DNA of 10,031 nucleotides from Verrucomicrobia bacterium UBA1263 (GCA_002308515.1 DBVN01000070.1:1-10031); one strand, 5' to 3'; numbered from the stretch's first letter, positions 1 through 6,736 are shown. Made by a program: numbers and translations. The notes: a model not told the origin generated them from the letters alone.

Positions 1-35
1 CCAGAGATGCTGGTCAAGACCCAAATAAATTATAA
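1..35 (+). CDS. Possible 3' end of an upstream gene (partial)
   Basis: Frame 3 reads a short hydrophilic tail (RDAGQDPNKL) to a TAA at 33-35, leaving room for a ribosome site before the next start at 57. Frame 1 is also open, to a TGA at 58-60 that would overlap the next start as ATGA. With so few codons I cannot tell which frame is coding, or whether either is. No function can be assigned. Confidence 0.2.
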   Translation, partial: RDAGQDPNKL

Positions 36-56
36 ATCTTGTGGAGTTTTTGAGCG

Positions 57-305
57 ATGAGCAGAAAGAAATCTAACGGTTGGGGCGCGTTTTGGCTTGG
101 TTTTTTTTTGGTGGTTATTTTACCAAAAATACTTGCTGGGCGTAGTTTGCGGCACACCGAAAAAGAATGGTTTTTCCGGTTTGTGATAGTAATTATCCTT
201 CTAAGCCCCTTTTGGTTAGCCGCGATCAATTTGGCATTTAAAGAGGAACCACCTCCAAAACCACCTAACCAGCTTGAGGAATTTTTATTCCATAAAACAT
301 TATAA
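57..305 (+). CDS. Small two-helix membrane protein, unknown function
   Basis: An 82-residue protein. It has a basic N-terminus (MSRKK), a hydrophobic segment at about residues 10-25 (WGAFWLGFFLVVILP), a basic linker, a second hydrophobic segment at about 42-61 (FVIVIILLSPFWLAAINLAF), and a charged proline-rich tail (EEPPPKPP). This predicts an inner-membrane hairpin with both ends inside. A GTGGAG at 41-46 lies about 10 bases before the ATG. The stop is followed within 10 bases by the first terminator-like hairpin, which supports it as a real transcription unit. I do not recognise the family. The gene is AT-rich compared with those from 625 onward. Confidence 0.55.
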   Translation: MSRKKSNGWGAFWLGFFLVVILPKILAGRSLRHTEKEWFFRFVIVIILLSPFWLAAINLAFKEEPPPKPPNQLEEFLFHKTL

Positions 306-314
306 CATTTTCAC

Positions 315-337
315 GCTCTCGCAAGAGGGCTTTTTTT
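315..337 (+). terminator. Intrinsic terminator 1 of 4
   Basis: GCTCTC (315-320) pairs with GAGGGC (325-330), with one G-T wobble, around a GCAA tetraloop. It is followed directly by seven T, an A and six more T. It lies 10 bases after the stop of the small membrane protein gene and is its natural terminator. Confidence 0.8.
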
Positions 338-351
338 ATTTTTTCTTTTTC

Positions 352-377
352 AGACACTTTAAAAAGTGTCTTTTTTT
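352..377 (+). terminator. Intrinsic terminator 2 of 4
   Basis: A perfect 9-bp stem, AGACACTTT (352-360) with AAAGTGTCT (363-371), closes an AA loop, probably melting to a slightly larger loop. It runs into a T tract at 371-377. The T run before it on the + strand would be an A run on the opposite strand, so the hairpin could also act in both directions. Confidence 0.75.
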
Positions 378-381
378 ATTG

Positions 382-408
382 CCTTGCAACGACTTGCAAG
401 GATTTTTT
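382..408 (+). terminator. Intrinsic terminator 3 of 4
   Basis: A perfect 8-bp stem, CCTTGCAA (382-389) with TTGCAAGG (394-401), encloses the loop CGAC and is followed by A and six T (403-408). It starts only 11 bases after the previous hairpin ends. Confidence 0.7.
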
Positions 409-423
409 CCTTCTTTTCAAATG

Positions 424-454
424 CTGTCCCGGATAAACGCCAGACAGTTTTTTT
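424..454 (+). terminator. Intrinsic terminator-like hairpin 4 of 4
   Basis: A 5-bp stem, CTGTC (424-428) with GACAG (443-447), has a 14-base loop and is followed by seven T at 448-454, then A, six T, C and four T. That 19-base tail is identical to the tail after hairpin 1 (331-349). The stem is shorter and the loop larger than in the other three, so this is the weakest of the set. Confidence 0.5.
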
Positions 455-505
455 ATTTTTTCTTTTCTCAAATGACCGCCGCTTCTTTTTTATATGTTAT
501 ATTTT

Positions 506-532
506 TTGAACCCAAGTTTATTTCGTGATAAT
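506..532 (+). promoter_or_regulatory. Possible sigma-70-like promoter for the deacylase-VOC pair
   Basis: TTGAAC (506-511) and GATAAT (527-532) resemble -35 and -10 boxes but are only 15 bases apart, shorter than usual. The location, just after the terminator array and before the next genes, is sensible. This is a motif match only. Confidence 0.3.
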
Positions 533-624
533 TGGCTGTGAGTATTTCTTTGAGCGGAGCGGGATTTGGTGTATCTTATGAGTGTGATGTGGTGAATGCA
601 GAGAGTCATTTACCGGGTTTTAAT

Positions 625-1101
625 ATGAAAAATTCGTCTGAAAAAACGAATGTGATGCGGATACTGGGGCAGCACAATATCCCTTACGCGAGTTATACTT
701 ACAGCGGAGTGATCAGCGGTGCCGATGTTGCCGCGGTTTTGAAACAGGATACCCGCCGGGTGTTCAAGACTCTGGTCACAGTGGGGCATTCCAAAACGCA
801 TTATGTGTTCGTGGTGCCGGTCTGCGGTGAACTGGATCTGAAGAAGGCAGCCGCGGCTGTGGGCGAGAAGAGTATTGAGATGATCAAGGCCAGGGAGTTG
901 TTCCCGCTGACCGGGTATGTGCATGGCGGCTGTTCACCTGTCGGAATGAAAAAACTGTTTCGGACGGTCATTGACCAAAGCGCCGGGGATTTTGAGACGA
1001 TCCTTTTCAGCGCGGGCAAGATCGGTTTTCAGGTCGAGGTCGCTCCGAAGGATCTGAAACAGCTGGTGCCGTTTGAGTTGGCGGATATCGCGGGGAGTTA
1101 G
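625..1101 (+). CDS. ybaK: Cys-tRNA(Pro) deacylase, YbaK/EbsC family
   Basis: A cytoplasmic 158-residue editing enzyme that, in this family, hydrolyses cysteine mischarged onto tRNA-Pro by prolyl-tRNA synthetase. Visible family signatures are FKTLVT at residues 47-52, holding the conserved lysine (K48), and GYVHGGCSPVGMKK at 97-110, the strongly conserved loop of YbaK proteins. The length matches the usual size of about 155-160. I chose the ATG at 625 because the family begins close to a KTNVMRIL-like stretch. The frame stays open upstream to a TTG at 532, but those extra residues resemble nothing in the family. No strong Shine-Dalgarno is seen. It abuts the VOC gene, so the two are probably co-transcribed. 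The family assignment is firm; exact substrate choice (Cys-tRNA-Pro rather than other mischarged tRNAs) is inferred. Confidence 0.92.
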   Translation: MKNSSEKTNVMRILGQHNIPYASYTYSGVISGADVAAVLKQDTRRVFKTLVTVGHSKTHYVFVVPVCGELDLKKAAAAVGEKSIEMIKARELFPLTGYVHGGCSPVGMKKLFRTVIDQSAGDFETILFSAGKIGFQVEVAPKDLKQLVPFELADIAGS

Positions 1102-1107
1102 GTGAGA

Positions 1108-1488
1108 ATGAATTTAGAGAAGATCCATCATGTGGCCATTATTGGGAGCGATTATGAGCGGTCGCGGCATTTTTATGTGGATCTGCTGGGGTTTCAGGTG
1201 ATCCGTGAGAATTACCGTAAGACCAGAGGAGATCACAAAATCGATCTGCGGCTGGTGGATATGGAGCTGGAGCTGTTCATTATTCCGGGCAGACCGGCGC
1301 GCCCCAGCTACCCGGAGGCGAACGGACTGCGGCATCTGGCTTTCCATGTGGAGTCTGTGGAGCAGACGGCAGCCGAGCTGAACGCGCTGGGCATCGTAAC
1401 CGAACCGATCCGTGTGGATGAGTACACGGGAAAGAAAATGACTTTTTTCGCCGATCCGGATGGTTTGCCATTGGAGATCCATGAATAG
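1108..1488 (+). CDS. VOC-fold metalloprotein, YaeR/GloA2 (glyoxalase I-like) family
   Basis: A 126-residue cytoplasmic protein with two beta-alpha-beta-beta-beta modules of the vicinal oxygen chelate fold. It resembles E. coli YaeR along its full length: HHVAIIGSDYERS at the start, YPEANGLRHLAF in the middle, and RVDEYTGKKMTFFADPDGLPLEIHE at the end. Likely metal ligands are H8, E55, H76 and E123, in the positions expected for glyoxalase I-type enzymes. The family is often annotated as lactoylglutathione lyase, but YaeR-like proteins lack a proven substrate, so methylglyoxal detoxification is only a guess. I prefer ATG 1108, 10 bases after GGGGAG (1092-1097). A GTG at 1102 directly after the previous stop would add two residues. 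Probably in an operon with the deacylase. Confidence 0.88.
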   Translation: MNLEKIHHVAIIGSDYERSRHFYVDLLGFQVIRENYRKTRGDHKIDLRLVDMELELFIIPGRPARPSYPEANGLRHLAFHVESVEQTAAELNALGIVTEPIRVDEYTGKKMTFFADPDGLPLEIHE

Positions 1489-1571
1489 AGCCTGTGGTTT
1501 TAGATTGATAATTTGGATAGATTTTATAGATTAACGGAGTATTTCAAAGAGATACGGATACGTTTTTACTG

Positions 1572-3605
1572 ATGAATATGAAAAAATTGTTGTGTTCTTT
1601 GGTTTGTTTTGTGACGGTAACGATGATGGCTGCCGGCGCGGGAAAAGCGTCCCCGGAGTGGCCGTTTATTATCAGCCGCCAGATGCCGTGCATGAACTAT
1701 TATCCGGAGGTGATGGACGAAATCTTCGACTCGTTCCAGGCGCATCCGGGTGCTTGTGACGAGATCTGGTTCTGCATAGACGGACTGACCGATCTGCCTG
1801 CCAGCGAAAAGGAACTGCGGCGGATCCTCCCTTACCGCAAGCGCTGTGAGGAGCTGGGCATCCAGTTTTCTTTTCAGCTGGGTCTGACACTGGGGCACGG
1901 TTCACAGCTGCACAAGACACGCCCGGAAGATCGTCCCTTCCCGGAAGACGCGTTTCGGATGAACCCTGACGGGAATCGTTCTGGTGATTTCTGTCCGACT
2001 TCGCCGGAAGTCCACAGCTATCTTTATGAGCGGACCAAGCTGATCATGGAGGCCTTGAAGCCGGATTCTTTCTGGCCGGATGATGATCTGCGCTTGAACC
2101 ATGGATGTTACTGTCCGCGGTGTATGAAGGGGTTCAGCGAGTTCTGCGGCAAGGAATGGACTCGCGAGGATCTGTATCATCATCTGATGGGAACCGTCAA
2201 TGAGCCGGAACCCGTTCGCGGTCAATGGGTCCAGTACGAAGCCAAACTGCTGGCTGGTGTGGGGGATGTCTTTCGCCGCGCGGTGGAAGAGGTTCACCCC
2301 GATTGTCGTCTGGGAGTCCAGGCGGTTTATTCCAACTGGAGGCACACGGGGCCGAATAATTTCCCTTTGATGAAAGCCTTGTCGGGTCCCAGCCATAACA
2401 AAGTGGGCATCCGTCCGGGTGCCGGATTCTATAATGACAAGGATTTCGGCTCGCTGGTGCAGAAGTATCTCTGCATCCAGGAAGAAGGAGCCCGCTGCCA
2501 TCAGCAGGACTTTGTGGGACAAGTCTGCTACGAGGCGGAAAACTATCCCCATGTGGCACTTCTGAAGAATCCTCAATTCATGATGACCGAGGCGACCCTC
2601 ATGCTGGCGGGCGGAGTGGATTCGCTGGCGCTTTACTGGCACAGCGGGGATTATTATGAATCCGCGCGGTCTTATGATCGTTTTGCCAGGCTCTGCGCGC
2701 GGTATCGTCCTTACTGGGAGACGCTGAGAGACCACAACCAGTCCACGGTGCTTTACGGTATCTCAAGACCGGTCGGCACGAACGCGGTCAACGCGCCGCG
2801 CACCAGTGCCGGGGATAATTTCTGGGTCGCGCCGAACTGGGAAATGATGCCGACACTGGTCACCTACGGCTTGCCAATTTGTCCGGCAGAGGCTCACAGC
2901 GCGGTGACACTGCTGACGGACAACATCATCCTGGGCTCAACCAAGGCCGAGCTGGAGCATTATCTGGCCGGGCCGGTCATCCTGGACGCTCCGGCCTGGA
3001 TGGAGCTGAATCTGACCTTTCCACAGACAAATATCACCGTGACTCCTTACGCGCAAGGCGCTTTTGAAGTCATTGGCAAGGCTTCCTATTACTATCCTTC
3101 CCATTCCACTTGTTATCTTCTCCAGACAGATCGTACTGATGTGGAAGTGCTTTCCACCTTTGAAAGCGGGGATCCGGCCCATCGTCAGCCTTTGGGGATA
3201 TCTTCCATGATCATTCCTTCCGGGTTTGGCGGAAAGATATTGCTGGTCAATGATTTGGGATGCTGTCCCACAACGCCGAAACGTCAGCTCATTCTTAATG
3301 GACTGGATAAGATCACTCCCAACCGGATGGCAGTCCGGTTGGAAAGCCATGAGCAGATCATTATGACACCCAGAGTGGACGCGGATGGAAAGATCCAGAC
3401 GGTAACACTCTTTAATCTCTCTAGCGGAGAGACGGATACGATTCAGTTGACTGTTCGGAGCTATGGTTCGAAGCGTCCTTATTGGTCTGTTCCCTGTCAG
3501 AAGAAAGTCCGCGCCAAGGTGAAAAAGACCGAAGGCGAGGAAGGAAGTCTGACGATCACTTTGCCTCCGCTGGGCGCATATCAGATCGGAACGCTTTATT
3601 TTTAA
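1572..3605 (+). CDS. Secreted glycoside-hydrolase-like protein of unknown specificity
   Basis: A 677-residue exported protein. Residues 1-26 form a signal peptide (MNMKK, hydrophobic core, AGAGKA). Residues 30-380 look like a barrel-type catalytic region: strand-like motifs (DEIWFCIDGL, FSFQLGLTLGHG) alternate with helices, and there is a striking acidic and cysteine motif at 168-184 (WPDDD, R174, H177, C179, C181, C184). Residues 390-480 (PTLVTYGLPICPAEAHS, YLAGPVILDAPAW) resemble the amidotransferase-like middle domain seen in GH42-type beta-galactosidases. Residues 590-677 look like a C-terminal beta-sandwich. This order suggests a distant clan GH-A enzyme, an inference from layout only. 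Acidic candidates for catalysis are D170-D172, E321, E323 and E340. Closely spaced ATGs at 1572 and 1578 make the start uncertain by two residues. A carbohydrate role fits the fucosidase downstream. Confidence 0.72.
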   Translation: MNMKKLLCSLVCFVTVTMMAAGAGKASPEWPFIISRQMPCMNYYPEVMDEIFDSFQAHPGACDEIWFCIDGLTDLPASEKELRRILPYRKRCEELGIQFSFQLGLTLGHGSQLHKTRPEDRPFPEDAFRMNPDGNRSGDFCPTSPEVHSYLYERTKLIMEALKPDSFWPDDDLRLNHGCYCPRCMKGFSEFCGKEWTREDLYHHLMGTVNEPEPVRGQWVQYEAKLLAGVGDVFRRAVEEVHPDCRLGVQAVYSNWRHTGPNNFPLMKALSGPSHNKVGIRPGAGFYNDKDFGSLVQKYLCIQEEGARCHQQDFVGQVCYEAENYPHVALLKNPQFMMTEATLMLAGGVDSLALYWHSGDYYESARSYDRFARLCARYRPYWETLRDHNQSTVLYGISRPVGTNAVNAPRTSAGDNFWVAPNWEMMPTLVTYGLPICPAEAHSAVTLLTDNIILGSTKAELEHYLAGPVILDAPAWMELNLTFPQTNITVTPYAQGAFEVIGKASYYYPSHSTCYLLQTDRTDVEVLSTFESGDPAHRQPLGISSMIIPSGFGGKILLVNDLGCCPTTPKRQLILNGLDKITPNRMAVRLESHEQIIMTPRVDADGKIQTVTLFNLSSGETDTIQLTVRSYGSKRPYWSVPCQKKVRAKVKKTEGEEGSLTITLPPLGAYQIGTLYF

Positions 3606-3622
3606 GAAAAATCTGTTTCCTG

Positions 3623-3653
3623 ACGATTTGGCTTGCATCCTAAGCCAAATCGT
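3623..3653. terminator. 12-bp hairpin between the secreted protein gene and tRNA-Leu
   Basis: ACGATTTGGCTT (3623-3634) pairs perfectly with AAGCCAAATCGT (3642-3653) around a 7-base loop, 18 bases after the stop codon. It is strong enough to end transcription, but only ACTATTTAT follows instead of a T run, so it may instead protect the 3' end of the mRNA or need a factor. Confidence 0.55.
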
Positions 3654-3674
3654 ACTATTTATATCCCTGCCTGT

Positions 3675-3759
3675 GCGTCCATGGTGGAATTGGCAGACAC
3701 GCTACTTTGAGGTGGTAGTGGGGCAACCCGTGAAGGTTCAAATCCTTTTGGACGCACCA
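3675..3759 (+). tRNA. tRNA-Leu (anticodon GAG)
   Basis: A complete class II tRNA of 85 bases with encoded CCA. The acceptor stem is GCGTCCA (3675-3681) with TGGACGC (3749-3755), discriminator A3756 and CCA 3757-3759. The D arm is GTG/CAC with a GAATTGGCAGA loop. The anticodon stem is CTACT (3702-3706) with GGTAG (3714-3718), closed by one T-G pair. The loop TTGAGGT places anticodon GAG at 3709-3711, reading CUC and CUU. The long variable arm has a GGG/CCC stem (3721-3723 with 3727-3729). The T arm is GAAGG, loop TTCAAAT, CCTTT. The body is close to E. coli leuU in the D and anticodon arms. Confidence 0.96.
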
Positions 3760-3880
3760 TTGGCTTCGTTTTCTCTTTTTCCCAAATTTATCAAATCCGC
3801 CGGCGAGATTTAGGCTTGAAGAATCGCTTGGCCGGGGTAGAGTAGTGGGGACGTGTAGGAAGCCTATTTCGTTTTATTTT

Positions 3881-5329
3881 ATGCAAAAGAATAAAAACTT
3901 AAAGATATGGAGTGTCGCTGCCGCGGCGATGTTGATGACAGCAGTCAGTATGAACGCTGCGACAGCTCCGGCGCCGTTAGATCCGGTGCCGAACGCGAAT
4001 CAAGTCGTATGGCAGGAACGGGGACAGTATATGTTCCTGCATTTTGGTGTAAATACCTTCTCCAACCGGGAATGGGGAGATGGCAAGGAAGATCCGAAGA
4101 TATTCAATCCTGTCGGACTGGATGCCCGTCAGTGGGTCAAGGCCGCCAGGGACGGCGGTTTCAAAATGGTCGTGCTGACGGCCAAGCATCATGACGGTTT
4201 CTGTCTGTGGCCCAGCGCCTATACGGAACACAGTGTCAAGAACAGTCCCTGGAAGAATGGCAAGGGAGATGTCGTGCGCGAAGTTTCGGATGCCTGCAAA
4301 GAATTCGGTCTGGATTTCGGTGTCTATCTGAGCCCGTGGGATCGCAACAGCCCTTACTATGGCGATTCTCCCAAGTATAACGAATACTACATGAACCAGT
4401 TGCGGGAGCTTCTGACGAACTATGGCAAGATCTCCATCGTTTGGTGGGATGGTGCCTGCGCCGAGGGTCCCAACGGAAAGCGCCAGGAATATGACTGGGA
4501 CGCTTACCTGAAGGTCGTGCGCGAGCTGGCACCGGAAGCGGTCATCTTCAGCGACAAAGGGGATGTTCGCTGGGTGGGTAACGAAAGCGGTTTGGCCAAA
4601 GAGACCTGCTGGTCCTTGTATAATCGTTCTTCAGTGGAGATCGGCGGCGGTGTCCAGCAGCAGATGGGCGAAGGCAATCCTCAGGGGAGCGATTGGGCTC
4701 CGGCGGAGTGTGATGTCTCTATCCGACCCGGCTGGTTCTACCACGCTGATCAGGATGATAAGGTGAAGAGCCTGACTCATCTGCTGGATATCTACTATCG
4801 GTCGGTGGGACATAACTGCTGTCTGCATCTGAATGTGCCGCCGAATCAGCAGGGCTTGCTGGCACCGGGAGACGTGGCCCGTCTGAAAGAATTCCATGAA
4901 GCGGTGAGTGAGAACTTTAAGACGAATCTGGCTTTGAAAAAGAAAGGCAAAGCCAGCAGTTTTCGTGAAAAGAGCCGGAAGTTTAACGCGGCAAAGGCAT
5001 TGGACGGCAAGCGCGAGACCTACTGGGCTTTGGATGACGGACAGACCAGCGGCAGTCTGGTGGTCGATCTGCGCAAACCCGTGACGTTCGATCTCATTCT
5101 TTTGCAGGAATATATCGAGCTGGGTCAGAGAGTTTCAGCGTATCATATCGATTTCTGGGATGAAACCAAAGGCGAATGGACGGAACTGGCCAAGGGAACC
5201 ACTATCGGTTACAAGTGGATATTGAGAGTGCCGGAGACAACGGCCCGCAAGGTGCGTCTGACCATTGACAACGCGCGCGCCTGTCCCACGATCTCCAGTT
5301 TCGAGTTGTATCAATCCAGCTATAAATAA
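3881..5329 (+). CDS. Secreted GH29 alpha-L-fucosidase with C-terminal discoidin-like domain
   Basis: A 482-residue exported enzyme that removes terminal L-fucose from glycans. Residues 1-27 form a signal peptide (MQKNKNLKIWS, AAAAMLMTAV, SMNAA). The GH29 barrel spans about 38-350, with hallmark motifs AKHHDGFCLW (101-110), YLSPWDR (149-155) and IVWWDGAC (186-193), where D190 is the expected nucleophile. The CLHLNVPPNQQGLL stretch before the linker and the WWDGA form fit subfamily B, which prefers alpha-1,3/1,4-linked fucose next to a branching sugar (inference). Residues about 355-482 form an F5/8 type C (discoidin-like) module that may bind sugar. I chose ATG 3881 because it gives a clean signal peptide. 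A GTG at 3845 would add 12 unlikely residues. AGGAAG at 3857-3862 is rather far away (18 bases). The aminopeptidase gene follows after 6 bases. Confidence 0.93.
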   Translation: MQKNKNLKIWSVAAAAMLMTAVSMNAATAPAPLDPVPNANQVVWQERGQYMFLHFGVNTFSNREWGDGKEDPKIFNPVGLDARQWVKAARDGGFKMVVLTAKHHDGFCLWPSAYTEHSVKNSPWKNGKGDVVREVSDACKEFGLDFGVYLSPWDRNSPYYGDSPKYNEYYMNQLRELLTNYGKISIVWWDGACAEGPNGKRQEYDWDAYLKVVRELAPEAVIFSDKGDVRWVGNESGLAKETCWSLYNRSSVEIGGGVQQQMGEGNPQGSDWAPAECDVSIRPGWFYHADQDDKVKSLTHLLDIYYRSVGHNCCLHLNVPPNQQGLLAPGDVARLKEFHEAVSENFKTNLALKKKGKASSFREKSRKFNAAKALDGKRETYWALDDGQTSGSLVVDLRKPVTFDLILLQEYIELGQRVSAYHIDFWDETKGEWTELAKGTTIGYKWILRVPETTARKVRLTIDNARACPTISSFELYQSSYK

Positions 5330-5335
5330 TACAGC

Positions 5336-6628
5336 ATGAAGTATATAAAAACGAATCCGGAACTTTTTATCACCAATCGTGAGCGCTTGAGGAAACTGCT
5401 GGTGCCGGGCGCGCTGGTGGTGGTGAACTCCAACGACATCATGCCGACCAACGCGGATGGTACGATGGGACATCAGCAGAACTCCGATCTCTATTATCTG
5501 ACCGGTATCAACCAGGAAGAGACCATTCTCCTGCTTTGTCCCGATCATCCGGACCCGGCTTTCCGGGAGATACTTTTCCTGCGTGAGACGAATGAACTGC
5601 TGACTATCTGGGAAGGCCATAAGTACAGCATGAAGGAGGCCGCTGCCATTTCCGGCATCAGGAATGTACGCTGGCTTTCCGATTTCGGCCCCATCTTCCG
5701 CCAGCTGATGTGCGAGCAGGAGGATGTTTACCTGAATACCAATGAGCATTACCGCGCCGCCAATGTGGTGCAGACCCGTGATATGCGCTTTGTGGAGCAG
5801 TGCCTCCAGGATTATCCGCTGCACCGTTATCACCGTCTGGCACGGCTGATGCACCAGCTGCGTGTGATCAAGTCGCCTCTGGAGGTGGAGCTGATCAAAA
5901 AGGCATGTGATATTACCGGTATGGGCTTTGCCCGTGTGCTGAAGAATGTCAAGCCGGGCATCAACGAGGCGGAGATCGAGGCCGATTTCGCTTACGAATT
6001 CATCCGCCACAAGGCCGCCTTTTCCTATCTGCCGATCATCGCTTCCGGTGCCGATTCCTGTGTGCTGCACTATCCACAGAATGATAAGACCTGCAATGCC
6101 GGCGATGTCGTCCTGATGGATGTGGGAGCCGGGTACGGCAATTACATGGCCGATATGACGCGAACGATCCCTGTTTCCGGGCGCTTTACCAAACGCCAGC
6201 GGGAAGTCTATGACGCGGTCCTGCGCATTTACTACGCGACCCGCAAGGAGATGAAACCGGGCTTGACCATTGAGAATCTGCGTTCTATTACCGAAGCGAT
6301 CGTTCAGGAAGAATGCCTCCGGCTGGGGCTCTTTACCCAGGCCGATCTCAAGGCACAGAACCCCTCGGCACCGCTCTACCGCAAATACTTTATGCACGGC
6401 GTGTCCCATTCGATCGGACTGGATGTCCACGATGTCATCTATCCGCAGTACCAGAAACTGGAACCGGGCTGGGTGCTGACCTGTGAACCGGGCATCTACA
6501 TCCGCGAGGAAGGATTGGGCATCCGTCTGGAAGATACCATCTACATCAGCGAACAGGGCCCTGTCAACCTGATGGAAGGTATCCCGATGGAAGCCGACGC
6601 GATCGAAGAAGCTATGAACAGTAAATAG
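5336..6628 (+). CDS. pepP: Xaa-Pro aminopeptidase (aminopeptidase P, M24B)
   Basis: A 430-residue cytoplasmic metallopeptidase that releases N-terminal residues before proline. Residues 1-160 are the aminopeptidase P N-terminal domain (HQQNSDLYYLTG at 46-57 is typical). Residues 175-420 form the pita-bread catalytic domain. All five metal ligands are present: D262 (VLMDVGAGYG), D273 (ADMTRT), H358 (HGVSHSIGLDVHD), E384 (TCEPGIYI) and E399 (IRLEDT). The substrate-side histidines H354 and H365 are also there. Length and motif spacing match E. coli PepP closely. It has no signal peptide. Only 6 bases separate it from the fucosidase stop and there is no clear Shine-Dalgarno, so it is probably translated from the same transcript. 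A functional link with the fucosidase is not evident. Confidence 0.94.
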   Translation: MKYIKTNPELFITNRERLRKLLVPGALVVVNSNDIMPTNADGTMGHQQNSDLYYLTGINQEETILLLCPDHPDPAFREILFLRETNELLTIWEGHKYSMKEAAAISGIRNVRWLSDFGPIFRQLMCEQEDVYLNTNEHYRAANVVQTRDMRFVEQCLQDYPLHRYHRLARLMHQLRVIKSPLEVELIKKACDITGMGFARVLKNVKPGINEAEIEADFAYEFIRHKAAFSYLPIIASGADSCVLHYPQNDKTCNAGDVVLMDVGAGYGNYMADMTRTIPVSGRFTKRQREVYDAVLRIYYATRKEMKPGLTIENLRSITEAIVQEECLRLGLFTQADLKAQNPSAPLYRKYFMHGVSHSIGLDVHDVIYPQYQKLEPGWVLTCEPGIYIREEGLGIRLEDTIYISEQGPVNLMEGIPMEADAIEEAMNSK

Positions 6629-6633
6629 ATAAT

Positions 6634-6650
6634 TTATTGTTCAACAATAA
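6634..6650. repeat. 17-base palindrome after pepP
   Basis: TTATTGTT (6634-6641) and AACAATAA (6643-6650) are exact reverse complements around a single C. It lies 6 bases after the pepP stop and just before the strong terminator hairpin. It could be a small 3' hairpin or a protein-binding dyad; the sequence does not decide. Confidence 0.45.
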
Positions 6651-6661
6651 GATGTAATGTT

Positions 6662-6688
6662 GAGACGCGGGATTCCCGCGTCTCCTTT
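6662..6688 (+). terminator. Strong GC-rich hairpin after pepP
   Basis: GAGACGCGGG (6662-6671) pairs perfectly with CCCGCGTCTC (6675-6684) around ATT, followed by CTTT. It most likely ends the fucosidase-pepP transcript. The T tract is short, and compact GC hairpins of this kind can also be dispersed repeats (REP-like), which one window cannot show. Confidence 0.7.
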
Positions 6689-6713
6689 GACCAAACACTT
6701 GAGTGTATGGTCA
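6688..6713. promoter_or_regulatory. 26-base imperfect palindrome upstream of the BRO-N/Fic gene, possible operator
   Basis: The left half is TGACCA-A-ACACT and the right half AGTGT-A-TGGTCA, with a central TG. Eleven of twelve positions in each half are complementary, with one A-A mismatch. It ends 23 bases before the preferred start at 6737. Its position and symmetry suit a binding site for a dimeric regulator, perhaps the BRO-N domain protein itself, but binding is inference. Confidence 0.4.
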
Positions 6714-6716
6714 AGC

Positions 6717-6724
6717 AGGAAGAG
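6717..6724 (+). promoter_or_regulatory. Ribosome binding site supporting the fic start at 6737
   Basis: AGGAAGAG lies 12 bases before ATG 6737. An upstream in-frame ATG at 6707 sits inside the palindrome, lacks such a site and adds ten hydrophilic residues not typical of the domain, so 6737 is preferred. Confidence 0.6.
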
Positions 6725-6736
6725 TCAAAAAGCAGA

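Larger units (their letters stand above)
306..624. other. Non-coding T-rich spacer with terminator array and possible promoter
   Basis: This 319-base gap holds four hairpin-plus-T-tract structures (315-454), a T-rich run to about 507, a possible sigma-70-like promoter at 506-532, and what would be a leader of about 85 bases before the deacylase gene. Open frames across the T-rich part translate to low-complexity F/Y-rich sequence and are not credible genes. Confidence 0.6.

Noticed and set aside
274..528. An 84-codon frame through the T-rich terminator region
   Set aside because: The product is low-complexity F/Y/L sequence read through T tracts and hairpins.
532..624. Upstream extension of the deacylase gene to a TTG start
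   Set aside because: The extra 31 residues have no counterpart in YbaK/EbsC proteins, and the ATG at 625 gives the normal family length.
3675..3759. tRNA-Leu as the attachment site of an integrated element
   Set aside because: No integrase gene is seen and no second copy of the tRNA 3' end was noticed elsewhere in the window.
3628..3813. A 61-codon frame covering the tRNA-Leu gene
   Set aside because: It lies across a complete tRNA gene and its hairpin, and the translation resembles no protein.
3845..3880. GTG start for the fucosidase 12 codons upstream
   Set aside because: The extra residues would bury the signal peptide; the ATG at 3881 begins a normal export signal.
5135..6430. A 431-codon minus-strand frame opposite the end of the fucosidase gene and pepP
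   Set aside because: Antisense to two clearly conserved genes; long antisense frames arise from codon bias in GC-richer genes. The minus-strand frame at 1902-2735 is rejected for the same reason.
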